A stretch of DNA of 64,000 nucleotides from Hetaerina americana (Eukaryota > Arthropoda > Insecta > Odonata > Calopterygidae). Both the position numbers and the translations under genes were made by a program. Below are positions 36,731 through 49,867 of the stretch, in pieces. How positions within the stretch are numbered: position 1 is the stretch's first letter; each line of letters begins with the position of its first letter. Location of the stretch: positions 1-64,000 of the forward strand of contig JAKTNV010000647.1 of NCBI GenBank assembly GCA_022747635.1, given 5' to 3'. The notes beneath the pieces are model-generated. The model saw only the letters and a list, made by a program, of their open reading frames with translations. It was not told where the DNA came from and searched no databases.

Positions 36731-38120
36731 CTGGGCTGAAGCATCTTTTATGATCATTTATTGTCTTTCAGGATTAATTCTGGGTTTTATTTTGTTTATT
36801 TGATGAAAATGAAAACCAATACACACTTTGGATACATTTTGTTTGATTTGTGTCGAGTGAGATTTTCACCTAGAACCCAAAGGGGGGGGTATTGGCACTT
36901 TTCATGGAAAAATGTGAAAAATTAAATTTTCTTAAAATGAAATCAATGCCTTCTAAACACCTCAAACATTCACTCTAAAACAGAAGATTTTTGTTTTTCG
37001 CAATATTTTTAGAAATTTGGGCTCTTTTAGTAACATTAACACTTGGGCTGAAGCATCTTTTATGATCTTTTATTGTCTTTCAGGATTCATTCTGGGTTTT
37101 ATTTTGTTTATTTGATGAAAATGAACAACAATACACACCTTGGATACATTTTTGTTTGATTTGTGTCGAGCGAGATTTTCACCTACAACCCAAAGGGGGG
37201 GGTATTGGCACTTTTCATGGAAAAATGTGAAAAATTAAATTTTCTAAAAATGAAATAAATGCCTTCTAAACACCTCAAACATTCACTCTAAAACAGAAGA
37301 TTGTTGTTTTTCGCAATATTTTTAGAAATTTGGGCTCTTTTAGTAACATTAACACTTTCGCTGAAGCAACTTTTATGCTCATTTCTTGTCTTTCAAGATT
37401 AATTCTGGGTTTTATTTTCTTTATTTGATGAAAATGAACAACAATACACACCTTGGATACATTTTTGTTTGATTTGTGTCGAGTGAGATTTTCACCTAGA
37501 ACCCAAAGGGGGGGTATTGGCACTTTTCATGGAAAAATGTGAAAAATTAAATTTTCTAAAAATGAAATAAATGCCTTCTAAACACCTCAAACATTCACTC
37601 TAAAACAGAAGATTGTTGTTTTTCGCAATATTTTTAGAAATTTGGGCTCTTTTAGTAACATTAACACCTGGGCTGAAGCATCTTTTATGATCATTTATTG
37701 TCTTTCAGGATACATTCTGGGTTTTATTTTGTTTATTTGATGAAAACGAACAACAATACACACCTTTGATACATTTTTGTTTGATTTTTGTCGAGTTAGA
37801 TTTTCACCTAGAACCCAAAGGGGGGGGTATTGGCACTTTTCATGGAAAAATGTAAAAAATTAAATTTTCTAAAAATGAAATAAATGCCTTCTAAACACCT
37901 CAAACATTCACTATAAAACAGAAGATTGTTGTTTTTCGCAATTTTTTTAGAAATTTGGGCTCTTTTAGTAACATTAACAGTTTCTCTGAAGCAACTTTTA
38001 TGCTCATTTCTTGTCCTTCAAGATTAATTCTGGGTTTTATTTGTTTATTTGATGAAAATGAACCACAATACACACCATGGAAACATTTTTGTTTGATTTG
38101 TGTCGAGTGAGATTTTCACC

Positions 38121-38130
38121 TAGAATTAGG
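38121..38130. other. Loss of the G tract in monomer 123
   Basis: The usual CTAGAACCC-AAA-Gn-TATTGG is replaced by CTAGAATTAGGTATTGG, so the ACCCAAA and the G run are gone apart from GG. The monomer is about 9 bp short (anchors 38030 to 38333, 303 bp). The otherwise similar monomers 137, 145, 164 and 173 keep a G tract (GGGGGGGATTGG, itself lacking TA), so this change is private. Confidence 0.8.
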
Positions 38131-39666
38131 TATTGGCACTTTTCATGGAAAAATGTGAAAAATTAAATTTTCTTAAAATGAAATCAATGCCTTCTAAACA
38201 CCTCAAACATTCACTCTAAAACAGAAGATTGTTGTTTTTCGCAATATTTTTAGAAATTTGTGCTCTTTTAGTTACATTAACACTTGGGCTGAAGCATCTT
38301 TTATGATCTTTTATTGTCTTTCAGGATTCATTCTGGGTTTTATTTTGTTTATTTGATGAAAATGAACAACAATACACACCTTGGATACATTTTTGTTTGA
38401 TTTGTGTCGAGCGAGATTTTCACCTAGAACCCAAAGGGGGGGGTATTGGCACTTTTCATGGAAAAATGTGAAAAATTAAATTTTCTAAAAATGAAATAAA
38501 TTCCTTCTAAACACCTCAAACATTCACTCTAAAACAGAAGATTGTTGTTTTTCGCAATATTTTTAGAAATTTGGGCTCTTTTAGTAACATTAACACCTGG
38601 GCTGAAGCATCTATTATGATCATTTATTGTCTTTCAGGATACATTCTGGGTTTTATTTTGTTTATTTGATGAAAAGGAACAACAATACACACCTTGGATA
38701 CATTTTTGTTGGATTTTTTTCGAGTGAGATTTTCACCTAGAACCAAAAGGGGGGGTATTGGCACTTTTCATGGAAAAATGTGAAAAATTAAATTTTCTAA
38801 AAATGAAATAAATGCCTTCTAAACACATCAAACATTCACTCATAAACAGAAGATTGTTGTTTTTCGCAATATTTTTAGAAATTTGGGCTCTTTTAGTAAC
38901 ATTAACACTTGCGCTGAAGCAACTTTTGTGCTCATTTCTTGTCTTTCAGGATTAATTCTGGGTTTTATTTTGTTTATTTGATGAAAATGAACAACAATAC
39001 ACACCATGGAAACATTTTTGTTTGATTTGCGTCAAGTTAGATTTTCACCTAGAACCCAAAGGGGGGGTATTGGCACTTTTCATGGAAAAATGTGAAAAAT
39101 TAAATTTTCTAAAAATGAAATAAATGCCTTCTAAACACCTCAAACATTCACTCCAAAACAGAAGATTGTTGTTTTTCGCAATATTTTTAGAAATTTTAGC
39201 TCTTTTAGTAACATAAACACCTGGGCTGAAGCATCTTTTATGATCATTTATTGTCTTTCAAGATACATTCTGGGTTTTATTTTGTTTATTTGATGAAAAT
39301 GAACAACAATACACACCTTGGATACATTTTTGTTTGATTTGTGTTGAGTGAGATTTTCACCTAGAACCCAAAGGGGAGGGTATTGGCACCTTTAATGGAA
39401 AAATGTGAAAAATTAAATTTTCTAAAAATGAAATAAATGCCTTCTAAACACCTCAAACATTCACTCTAAAACAGAAGATTGTTGTTTTTCGCAATATTTT
39501 TAGAAATTCGGGTTCTTTTAGTAACATTAACACTTTCGCTGAAGCAACTTTTATGCTCTTTTCTTGTCTTTCAAGATTAATTCTGGGTTTTATTTTGTTT
39601 ATTTGATGAAAATGAACAACAATACACACCTTGGATACATTTTTGTTTGATTTGTGTCGAGTGAGA

Positions 39667-39701
39667 TTTTCACCTAGAACCCAAAGGGTTCTAGGTGAAA
39701 A
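39667..39701. other. Snap-back hairpin insertion in monomer 128
   Basis: TTTTCACCTAGAACCC (39667-39682), then AAA, then GGGTTCTAGGTGAAAA (39686-39701) form a perfect 16-bp inverted repeat with a 3-nt loop. A short A/T run (AAAAATATA) follows, then GGGGGTATTGG. The left arm is normal monomer sequence. The right arm is its reverse complement, inserted in the G tract. The monomer is about 334 bp (anchors 39583 to 39917), roughly 22 bp over normal. Sister monomers 152, 180 and 193 have an ordinary G tract here, so the insertion is recent. It fits template switching during replication, with the nascent strand folding back on itself. Confidence 0.93.
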
Positions 39702-42051
39702 AAAATATAGGGGGTATTGGCACTTTTCATGGAAAAATGTGAAAAATTAAATTTTCTAAAAATGAAATAAATGCCTTCTAAACACCTCAAACATTCACTC
39801 TAAAACAGAAGATTGTTGTTTTTCGCAATATTTTTAGAAATTTGGGCTCTTTTAGTAACATTAACACCTGGGGTGAAGCATCTTTTATGATCATTTATTG
39901 TCTTTCAGGATACATTCTGGGTTTTATTTTGTTTATTTGATTTAAACGAACAACAATACACATTTTGGATACATTTTTGTTTGATTTTTGTCGAGTGAGA
40001 TTTTCACCTAGAACCCAAAGGGGGGTATTGGCACTTTTCAAGGAAAAATGTGAAAAATTAAATTTTCTAAAAATGAAATAAATGCCTTCCAAACACCTCA
40101 AACATTCACTCTAAAACAGAAGATTGTTGTTTTTCGCAATATTTTTAGAAATTTGGGCTCTTTTAGTAACATTAACTCCTGGGCTGAAGCATCTTTTATG
40201 ATCATTTATTGTCTTTCAGGATTAATTCTGGGTTTTATTTTGTTTATTTGATGAAAATGAAAACCAATGCACACCTTGGATACATTTTGTTTGATTTGTG
40301 TCGAGTGAGATTTTCACCTAGAACCCAAAGGGGGGGGTATTGGCACTTTTCATGGAAAAATGTAAAAAATTAAATTTTCTAAAAATGAAATAAATGCCTT
40401 CTAAACACCTCAAACATTCACTCTAAAACAGAAGATTGTTGTTTTTCGCAATATTTTTAGAAATTTGGGCTCTTTTAGTAACATTAACACCTTGGCTGAA
40501 GCATCTTTAATGATCATTTATTGTCTTTCAGGATACATTCTGGGTTTTATTTTGTTTATTTGATGAAAATGAACAAAAATACACACCTTGGATACATTTA
40601 TGTTTGATTTGTGTCGAGTGAGATTTTCACCTAGAACCCAAAGGGGGGGTTATTGGCACTTTTCATGGAAAAATGTGAAAAAATAAAATTTTCTAAAAAT
40701 GAAATAAATGCCTTCTAAACACCTCAAACATTCACTCTAAAACAGTAGATTGTTGTTTTTCGCAATATTTTTAGAAATTTGGGCTCTTTTAGTAACATTA
40801 ACACTTTCGCTGAAGCAACTTTTATGCTCATTTCTTGTCTTTCAAGATTAATTCTGGGTTTTATTTTGTTTATTTGATGAAAATGAACAACAATACACAC
40901 CTTGGATACATTTTTGTTTGATTTGAGTCGAGTGAGATTTTCACCTAGAACCCAAAGGGGGGGTATTGGCACTTTTCATGGAAAAATGTGAAAAATTAAA
41001 TTTTCTAAAAATGAAATAAATGCCTTCTAAACACCTCAAACATTCACTCTAAAACAGAAGATTGTAATTTTTCGCAATATTTTTAGAAATTTGGACTCTT
41101 TTAGTAACATTAACACCTGGGCTGAAGCATCTTTTATGATCATTTATTGTCTTTCAGGATACATTCTGGGTTTTATTTTGTTTATTTGATGAAAACGAAC
41201 AACAATACACATTTTGGATACATTTTTGTTTGATTTTTGTCGAGTGAGATTTTCACCCCGAACCCAAAGGGGGGGGTATTGGCACTTTTCATGGAAAAAT
41301 GTGAAAAATTAAATTTTCTAAAAATGAAATAAATGCCTTGTAAACACCTCAAACATTCACTCTAAAACAGAAGATTGTTGTTTTTCGCAATATTTTTAGA
41401 AATTTGGGCTCTTTTAGTAACATTAACACCTGGGCTGAAGCATCTTTTATGATCATTTATTGTCTTTCAGGATACATTCTGGGTTTTATTTTGTTTATTT
41501 GATGAAAACGAACAACAATACACACCTTGGATACATTTTTGTTTGATTTTTGTCGAGTGAGATTTTCACCTAGAACCAAAAGGGGGGGGTATTGGCACTT
41601 TTCATGGAAAAATGTAAAAAATTCAATTTTCTAAAAATGAAATAAATGCCTTCTAAACACCTCAAACATTCACTCTAAAACAGAAGATTGTTGTTTTTCG
41701 CAATATTTTTAGAAATTTGGGCTCTTTTAGTAACATTAACACTTGCGCTGAAGCATCTTTTATGCTCATTTCTTGTCTTTCAGGATTAATTCTGGGTTTT
41801 ATTTTGTTTATTTGATGAAAATAAACAACAATACACACCATGGAAACATTTTTGTTTGATTTGTGTCGAGTGAGATTTTCACCTAGAACCCAAAGGGGGG
41901 TATTGGCACTTTTCAAGGAAAAATGTGAAAAATTAAATTTTCTAAAAATGAAATAAATGCCTTCCAAACACCTCAAACATTCACTCTAAAACAGAAGATT
42001 GTTGTTTTTCGCAATATTTTTAGAAATTTGGGCTCTTTTAGTAACATTAAC

Positions 42052-44552
42052 ACCTGAGCTGAAGCATCTTTTATGATCATTTATTGTCTTTCAGGATACA
42101 TTCTGGGTTTTATTTTGTTTATTTGATGAAAATGAACAACAATACACACCTTGGATACATTTTTGTTTGATTTGTGTCGTGTGAGATTTTCACCTAGAAC
42201 CCAAAGGGGTGGGGTATTGGCACTTTTCATGGAAAAATGTAAAAAATTAAATTTTCTAAAAATGAAATAAATGCCTTCTAAACACCTCAAACATTCACTC
42301 TAAAACAGAAGATTGTTGTTTTTCGCAATTTTTTTAGAAATTTGGGCTCTTTTAGTAACATTAACACTTTCTCTGAAGCAACTTTTATGCTCATTTCTTG
42401 TCCTTCAAGATTAATTCTGGGTTTTATTTGTTTATTTGATGAAAATGAACCACAATACACACCATGGAAACATTTTTGTTTGATTTGTGTCGAGTGAGAT
42501 TTTCACCTAGAACCCAAAGGGGGGGGATTGGCACTTTTCATGGAAAAATGTGAAAAATTAAATTTTCTTAAAATGAAATCAATGCCTTCTAAACACCTCA
42601 AACATTCACTCTAAAACAGAAGATTGTTGTTTTTCGCAATATTTTTAGAAATTTGGGCTCTTTTAGTAACATTAACACTTGGGCTGAAGCATCTTTTATG
42701 ATCTTTTATTGTCTTTCAGGATTCATTCTGGGTTTTATTTTGTTTATTTGATGAAAATGAACAACAATACACACCTTGGATACATTTTTGTTTGATTTGT
42801 GTCGAGTGAGATTTTCACCTAGAACCCAAAGGGGGGGGTATCGGCACTTTTCATGGAAAAATGTTAAAAATTAAATTTTCTAAAAATGAAATAAATGCCT
42901 TCTAAACACCTCAAACATCCACTCTAAAACAGAAGATTGTTGTTTTTCGCAATATTTTTAGAAATTTGGGCTCTTTTAGTAACATTAACACTTTCGCTGA
43001 AGCAACTTTTATGCTCAATTCTTGTCTTTCAAGATTAATTCTGGGTTTTATTTTGTTTATTTGATGAAATTGAACAACAATACACACCTTGGATACATTT
43101 TTGTTTGATTTGTGTCGAGTGAGATTTTCACCTAGAACCCAAAGGGGGGGTATTGGCACTTTTCATGGAAAAATGTGGAAAATTAAATTTTCTAAAAATG
43201 AAATAAATGCCTTCTAAACACCTCAAACATTCACTCTAAAACAGAAGATTGTTGTTTTTCGCAATATTTTTAGAAATTTGGGCTCTTTTAGTAACATTAA
43301 CACCTTGGCTGAAGCATCTTTTATGATCATTTATTGTCTTTCAGGATTAATTCTGGGTTTTATTTTGTTTATTTGATGAAAATGAACTACAATACACACC
43401 TTCGATACATTTCTGTTTGATTTGTGTCGAGCGAGATTTTCACCTAGAACCCAAAGGGGGGGGTATTGGCACTTTTCATGGAAATATGTAAAAAATTAAA
43501 TTTTCTAAAAATGAAATAAATGCCTTCAAAACACCTCAAACATTCACTCTAAAACAGAAGATTGTTGTTTTACGCAATATTTTTAGAAATTTGGGCTCTT
43601 TTAGTAACATTAACACCTGGGCTAAGCATCTTTTATGATCTTTTATTGTCTTTCAGGATTCATTCTGGGTTTTATTTTGTTTATTTGATGAAAATGAACA
43701 ACAATACACACCTTGGATACATTTTTGTTTGATTTGTAACGAGTGAGATTTTCACCTTGAACCCAAAGGGGGGGGTATTGGCACTTTTCATGGAAAAATG
43801 TGAAAAATTAAATTTTCTAAAAATGAAATAAATGCCTTCTAAACACATCAAACATTCACTCATAAACAGAAGATTGTTGTTTTTCGCAATATTTTTAGAA
43901 ATTTGGGCTCTTTTCGTAACATTAACACTTGCGCTGAAGCAACTTTTGTGCTCATTTCTTGTCTTTCAGGATTAATTCTGGGTTTTATTTTGTTTATTTG
44001 ATGAAAATGAACAACAATACACACCATGGAAACATTTTTGTTTGATTTGAGTCGAGTGAGATTTTCACCTAGAACCCAAAGGGGGGGGTATTGGCACTTT
44101 TCATGGAAAAATGTGAAAAATTAAATTTTCTAAAAATGAAATAAATGCCTTCTAAACACCTCAAACATTCACTCTAAAACAGAAGATTGTTGTTTTTCGC
44201 AATATTTTTAGAAATTTGGGCTCTTTTAGTAACATTAACACTTTCGCTGAAGCAACTTTTATGCTCATTTCTTGTCTTTCAAGATTAATTCTGGGTTTTA
44301 TTTTCTTTATTTGATGAAAATGAACAACAATACACACCTTGGATACATTTTTGTTTGATTTGTGTCGAGTGAGATTTTCACCTAGAACCCAAAGGGGGGG
44401 GTATCGGCACTTTTCATGGAAAAATGTTAAAAATTAAATTTTCTAAAAATGAAATAAATGCCTTCCAAACACCTCAAACATTCACTCTAAAACAGAAGAT
44501 TGTTGTTTTTCGCAATATTTTTAGAAATTTGGGCTCTTTTAGTAACATTAAC
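42052..44552. repeat. HOR F8 (8 monomers, 2501 bp), copy 1
   Basis: Monomers 136-143 start at 42052, 42366, 42677, 42990, 43302, 43615, 43927 and 44240. Anchors 42103, 42417, 42728, 43041, 43353, 43665 and 43978 repeat at +2501 bp. Diagnostics are CCTGAGCTG with GTCGTGTGAG and GGGGTGGGG (136), GAACCACAA (137), GGTATCGGC with ATGTTAAAAATT (138), GATGAAATTGAAC (139), CCTTCGATAC with GAAATATG (140), CACCTTGAACCC (141) and ACTTTTGTGCTC (142). Monomer 143 joins an ACTTTCGCTG head to the GGTATCGGC tail of 138 and the CCTTCCAAAC tail of 135. Confidence 0.88.
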
Positions 44553-46545
44553 ACCTGAGCTGAAGCATCTTTTATGATCATTTATTGTCTTTCAGGATAC
44601 ATTCTGGGTTTTATTTTGTTTATTTGATGAAAATGAACAACAATACACACCTTGGATACATTTTTGTTTGATTTGTGTCGTGTGAGATTTTCACCTAGAA
44701 CCCAAAGGGGTGGGGTATTGGCACTTTTCATGGAAAAATGTAAAAAATTAAATTTTCTAAAAATGAAATAAATGCCTTCTAAACACCTCAAACATTCACT
44801 CTAAAACAGAAGATTGTTGTTTTTCGCAATTTTTTTAGAAATTTGGGCTCTTTTAGTAACATTAACACTTTCTCTGAAGCAACTTTTATGCTCATTTCTT
44901 GTCCTTCAAGATTAATTCTGGGTTTTATTTGTTTATTTGATGAAAATGAACCACAATACACACCATGGAAACATTTTTGTTTGATTTGTGTCGAGTGAGA
45001 TTTTCACCTAGAACCCAAAGGGGGGGGATTGGCACTTTTCATGGAAAAATGTGAAAAATTAAATTTTCTTAAAATGAAATCAATGCCTTCTAAACACCTC
45101 AAACATTCACTCTAAAACAGAAGATTGTTGTTTTTCGCAATATTTTTAGAAATTTGGGCTCTTTTAGTAACATTAACACTTGGGCTGAAGCATCTTTTAT
45201 GATCTTTTATTGTCTTTCAGGATTCATTCTGGGTTTTATTTTGTTTATTTGATGAAAATGAACAACAATACACACCTTGGATACATTTTTGTTTGATTTG
45301 TGTCGAGTGAGATTTTCACCTAGAACCCAAAGGGGGGGGTATCGGCACTTTTCATGGAAAAATGTTAAAAATTAAATTTTCTAAAAATGAAATAAATGCC
45401 TTCTAAACACCTCAAACATCCACTCTAAAACAGAAGATTGTTGTTTTTCGCAATATTTTTAGAAATTTGGGCTCTTTTAGTAACATTAACACTTTCGCTG
45501 AAGCAACTTTTATGCTCAATTCTTGTCTTTCAAGATTAATTCTGGGTTTTATTTTGTTTATTTGATGAAATTGAACAACAATACACACCTTGGATACATT
45601 TTTGTTTGATTTGTGTCGAGTGAGATTTTCACCTAGAACCCAAAGGGGGGGTATTGGCACTTTTCATGGAAAAATGTGGAAAATTAAATTTTCTAAAAAT
45701 GAAATAAATGCCTTCTAAACACCTCAAACATTCACTCTAAAACAGAAGATTGTTGTTTTTCGCAATATTTTTAGAAATTTGGGCTCTTTTAGTAACATTA
45801 ACACCTTGGCTGAAGCATCTTTTATGATCATTTATTGTCTTTCAGGATTAATTCTGGGTTTTATTTTGTTTATTTGATGAAAATGAACTACAATACACAC
45901 CTTCGATACATTTCTGTTTGATTTGTGTCGAGCGAGATTTTCACCTAGAACCCAAAGGGGGGGGTATTGGCACTTTTCATGGAAATATGTAAAAAATTAA
46001 ATTTTCTAAAAATGAAATAAATGCCTTCAAAACACCTCAAACATTCACTCTAAAACAGAAGATTGTTGTTTTACGCAATATTTTTAGAAATTTGGGCTCT
46101 TTTAGTAACATTAACACCTGGGCTAAGCATCTTTTATGATCTTTTATTGTCTTTCAGGATTCATTCTGGGTTTTATTTTGTTTATTTGATGAAAATGAAC
46201 AACAATACACACCTTGGATACATTTTTGTTTGATTTGTAACGAGTGAGATTTTCACCTTGAACCCAAAGGGGGGGGTATTGGCACTTTTCATGGAAAAAT
46301 GTGAAAAATTAAATTTTCTAAAAATGAAATAAATGCCTTCTAAACACATCAAACATTCACTCATAAACAGAAGATTGTTGTTTTTCGCAATATTTTTAGA
46401 AATTTGGGCTCTTTTAGTAACATTAACACTTGCGCTGAAGCAACTTTTGTGCTCATTTCTTGTCTTTCAGGATTAATTCTGGGTTTTATTTTGTTTATTT
46501 GATGAAAATGAACAACAATACACACCATGGAAACATTTTTGTTTG
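44553..46545. repeat. HOR F8, copy 2
   Basis: Monomers 144-149 start at 44553, 44867, 45178, 45491, 45803 and 46116 and track copy 1 at 2501 bp, apparently almost base for base. Monomer 150 (46428) matches 142 through CCATGG but then has GCGTCAAGTTAG instead of GAGTCGAGTGAG, and from there follows monomer 126 (38907) 7521 bp upstream. The break is at about 46545-46555. Confidence 0.87.
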
Positions 46546-47365
46546 ATTTGCGTCAAGTTAGATTTTCACCTAGAACCCAAAGGGGGGGGTATTGGCACTT
46601 TTCATGGAAAAATGTGAAAAATTAAATTTTCTAAAAATGAAATAAATGCCTTCTAAACACCTCAAACATTCACTCCAAAACAGAAGATTGTTGTTTATCG
46701 CAATATTTTTAGAAATTTTAGCTCTTTTAGTAACATAAACACCTGGGCTGAAGCATCTTTTATGATCATTTATTGTCTTTCAAGATACATTCTGGGTTTT
46801 ATTTTGTTTATTTGATGAAAATGAACAACAATACACACCTTGGATACATTTTTGTTTGATTTGTGTTGAGTGAGATTTTCACCTAGAACCCAAAGGGGAG
46901 GGTATTGGCACCTTTAATGGAAAAATGTGAAAAATTAAATTTTCTAAAAATGAAATAAATGCCTTCTAAACACCTCAAACATTCACTCTAAAACAGAAGA
47001 TTGTTGTTTTTCGCAATATTTTTAGAAATTCGGGTTCTTTTAGTAACATTAACACTTTCGCTGAAGCAACTTTTATGCTCTTTTCTTGTCTTTCAAGATT
47101 AATTCTGGGTTTTATTTTGTTTATTTGATGAAAATGAACAACAATACACACCTTGGATACATTTTTGTTTGATTTGTGTCGAGTGAGATTTTCACCTAGA
47201 ACCCAAAGGGGGGGTATTGGCACTTTTCATGGAAAAATGTGAAAAATTAAATTTTCTAAAAATGAAATAAATGCCTTCTAAACACCTCAAACATTCACTC
47301 TAAAACAGAAGATTGTAATTTTTCGCAATATTTTTAGAAATTTGGACTCTTTTAGTAACATTAAC
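46546..47365. repeat. Segment matching 39.0-39.9 kb (monomers 150-152)
   Basis: From the GCGTCAAGTTAG of monomer 150 through monomer 152 (47054) the sequence follows monomers 126-128 at about 7521-7522 bp. Shared alleles are GAAATTTTAGCTC, ATAAACACC, GTGTTGAG, GGGGAGGG with CACCTTTAATGG, and AAATTCGGGTTC. Monomer 152 lacks the hairpin insertion of 128. The same trio returns at 55176-56113. Confidence 0.75.
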
Positions 47366-49867
47366 ACCTTGGCTGAAGCATCTTTAATGATCATTTATTG
47401 TCTTTCAGGATACATTCTGGGTTTTATTTTGTTTATTTGATGAAAATGAACAAAAATACACACCTTGGATACATTTTTGTTTGATTTGTGTCGAGTGAGA
47501 TTTTCACCTAGAACCCAAAGGGGGGGTTATTGGCACTTTTCATGGAAAAATGTGAAAAAATAAAATTTTCTAAAAATGAAATAAATGCCTTCTAAACACC
47601 TCAAACATTCACTCTAAAACAGTAGATTGTTGTTTTTCGCAATATTTTTAGAAATTTGGGCTCTGTTAGTAACATTAACACTTTCGCTGAAGCAACTTTT
47701 ATGCTCATTTCTTGTCTTTCAAGATTAATTCTGGGTTTTATTTTGTTTATTTGATGAAAATGAACAACAATACACACCTTGGATACATTTTTGTTTGATT
47801 TGTGTCGAGTGAGATTTTCACCTAGAACCCAAAGGGGGGGTATTGGCACTTTTCATGGAAAAATGTGAAAAATTAAATTTTCTAAAAATGAAATAAATGC
47901 CTTCTAAACACCTCAAACATTCACTCTAAAACAGAAGATTGTAATTTTTCGCAATATTTTTAGAAATTTGGGCTCTTTTAGTAACATTAACACCTGGGCT
48001 GAAGCATCTTTTATGATCATTTATTGTCTTTCAGGATACATTCTGGGTTTTATTTTGTTTATTTGATGAAAACGAACAACAATACACATTTTGGATACAT
48101 TTTTGTTTGATTTTTGTCGAGTGAGATTTTCACCTAGAACCCAAAGGGGGGGGTATTGGCACTTTTCATGGAAAAATGTAAAAAATTAAATTTTCTAAAA
48201 ATGAAATAAATGCCTTCTAAACACCTCAAACATTCACTCTAAAACAGAAGATTGTTGTTTTTCGCAATATTTTTAGAAATTTGGGCTCTTTTAGTAACAT
48301 TAACACCTGGGCTGAAGCATCTTTTATGATCATTTATTGTCTTTCAGGATACATTCTGGGTTTTATTTTGTTTATTTGATGAAAATGAACAAAAATACAC
48401 ACCTTGGATACATTTTTGTTTGATTTGTGTCGAGTGAGATTTTCACCTAGAACCCAAAGGGGGGTATTGGCACTTTTCAAGGAAAAATGTGAAAAATTAA
48501 ATTTTCTAAAAATGAAATAAATGCCTTCTAAACACCTCGAACATTCACTCTAAAACAGAAGATTGTTGTTTTTCGCAATATTTTTAGAAATTTGGGCTCT
48601 TTCAGTAACATTAACACTTTCGCTGAAGCAACTTTTATGATCTTTTCTTGTCTTTCAAGATTAATTCTGGGTTTTATTTTGTTTATTTGATGAAAATGAA
48701 CAACAATACACACCATGGAAACATTTTTGTTTGATTTGTGTCGAGAGAGATTTTCACCTAGAACACAAAGGGGGGGGTATTGGCACTTTTCATGGAAAAA
48801 TGTGAAAAATTAAATTTTCTAAAAATGAAATAAATGCCTTCTAAACACCTCAAACATTCACTCTAAAACAGAAGATTGTTGTTTTTCGCAATATTTTTAG
48901 AAATTTGGGCTCTTTTAGTAACATTAACACCTTGGCTGAAGCATCTTTAATGATCATTTATTGTCTTTCAGGATACATTCTGGGTTTTATTTTGTTTATT
49001 TGATGAAAATGAACAAAAATACACACCTTGGATACATTTTTGTTTGATTTGTGTCGAGTGAGATTTTCACCTAGAACCCAAAGGGGGGGTTATTGGCACT
49101 TTTCATGGAAAAATGTGAAAAAATAAAATTTTCTAAAAATGAAATAAATGCCTTCTAAACACCTCAAACATTCACTCTAAAACAGAAGATTGTTGTTTTT
49201 CGCAATATTTTTAGAAATTTGGGCTCTTTTAGTAACATTAACACTTTCGCTGAAGCAACTTTTATGCTCATTTCTTGTCTTTCAAGATTAATTCTGGGTT
49301 TTATTTTGTTTATTTGATGAAAATGAACAACAATACACACCTTGGATACATTTTTGTTTGATTTGTGTCGAGTGAGATTTTCACCTAGAACCCAAAGGGG
49401 GGGTATTGGCACTTTTCATGGAAAAATGTGAAAAATTAAATTTTCTAAAAATGAAATAAATGCCTTCTAAACACCTCAAACATTCACTCTAAAACAGAAG
49501 ATTGTAATTTTTCGCAATATTTTTAGAAATTTGGGCTCTTTTAGTAACATTAACACCTGGGCTGAAGCATCTTTTATGATCATTTATTGTCTTTCAGGAT
49601 ACATTCTGGGTTTTATTTTGTTTATTTGATGAAAACGAACAACAATACACATTTTGGATACATTTTTGTTTGATTTTTGTCGAGTGAGATTTTCACCTCG
49701 AACCCAAAGGGGGGGGTATTGGCACTTTTCATGGAAAAATGTGAAAAATTAAATTTTCTAAAAATGAAATAAATGCCTTCTAAACACCTCAAACATTCAC
49801 TCTAAAACAGAAGATTGTTGTTTTTCGCAATATTTTTAGAAATTTGGGCTCTTTTAGTAACATTAAC
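47366..49867. repeat. HOR F5 (5 monomers, 1563 bp), one full and one partial copy
   Basis: Monomers 153-157 start at 47366, 47680, 47992, 48305 and 48616. Monomers 158-160 (48929, 49243, 49555) repeat 153-155 at exactly 1563 bp (anchors 47417, 47731, 48043 against 48980, 49294, 49606). Diagnostics are ACCTTGGCTG with CATCTTTAATG, GAACAAAAA, GGGGGTTATTGG and GAAAAAATAAAATT (153, 158), then a CAGTAG or CAGAAG difference, then GTAATTTTTCGC before 155 and 160. Monomer 155 has CACCTAGAACCC where 160 has CACCTCGAACCC. Confidence 0.83.

Larger units (their letters stand above)
36731..42051. repeat. Transitional block opening region F (monomers 119-135)
   Basis: Monomers start at 36729, 37041, 37354, 37666, 37979, 38282, 38595, 38907, 39219, 39532, 39866, 40177, 40489, 40803, 41115, 41428 and 41741. 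There is no local tandem HOR, but many members have distant twins. Monomers 126-128 match 150-152 at about 7522 bp, 129-133 match 181-185 at 16248 bp, and 134-135 match 161-162 at about 8440 bp. Alleles new to the window appear here and continue rightwards: GAAAACGAAC (first near 37743), ACACATTTTGG with TTTTTGTCGAG, GAAAACCAA and GAACAAAAA. Recombinant monomers with a GCTC-type head and CCTTGGATAC are common (37354, 39532, 40803). Confidence 0.75.

Noticed and set aside
39667..39701. Rho-independent terminator
   Set aside because: The hairpin followed by an A/T run looks terminator-like in isolation, but it is a one-off insertion derived from the satellite itself, with no gene upstream and eukaryotic context.
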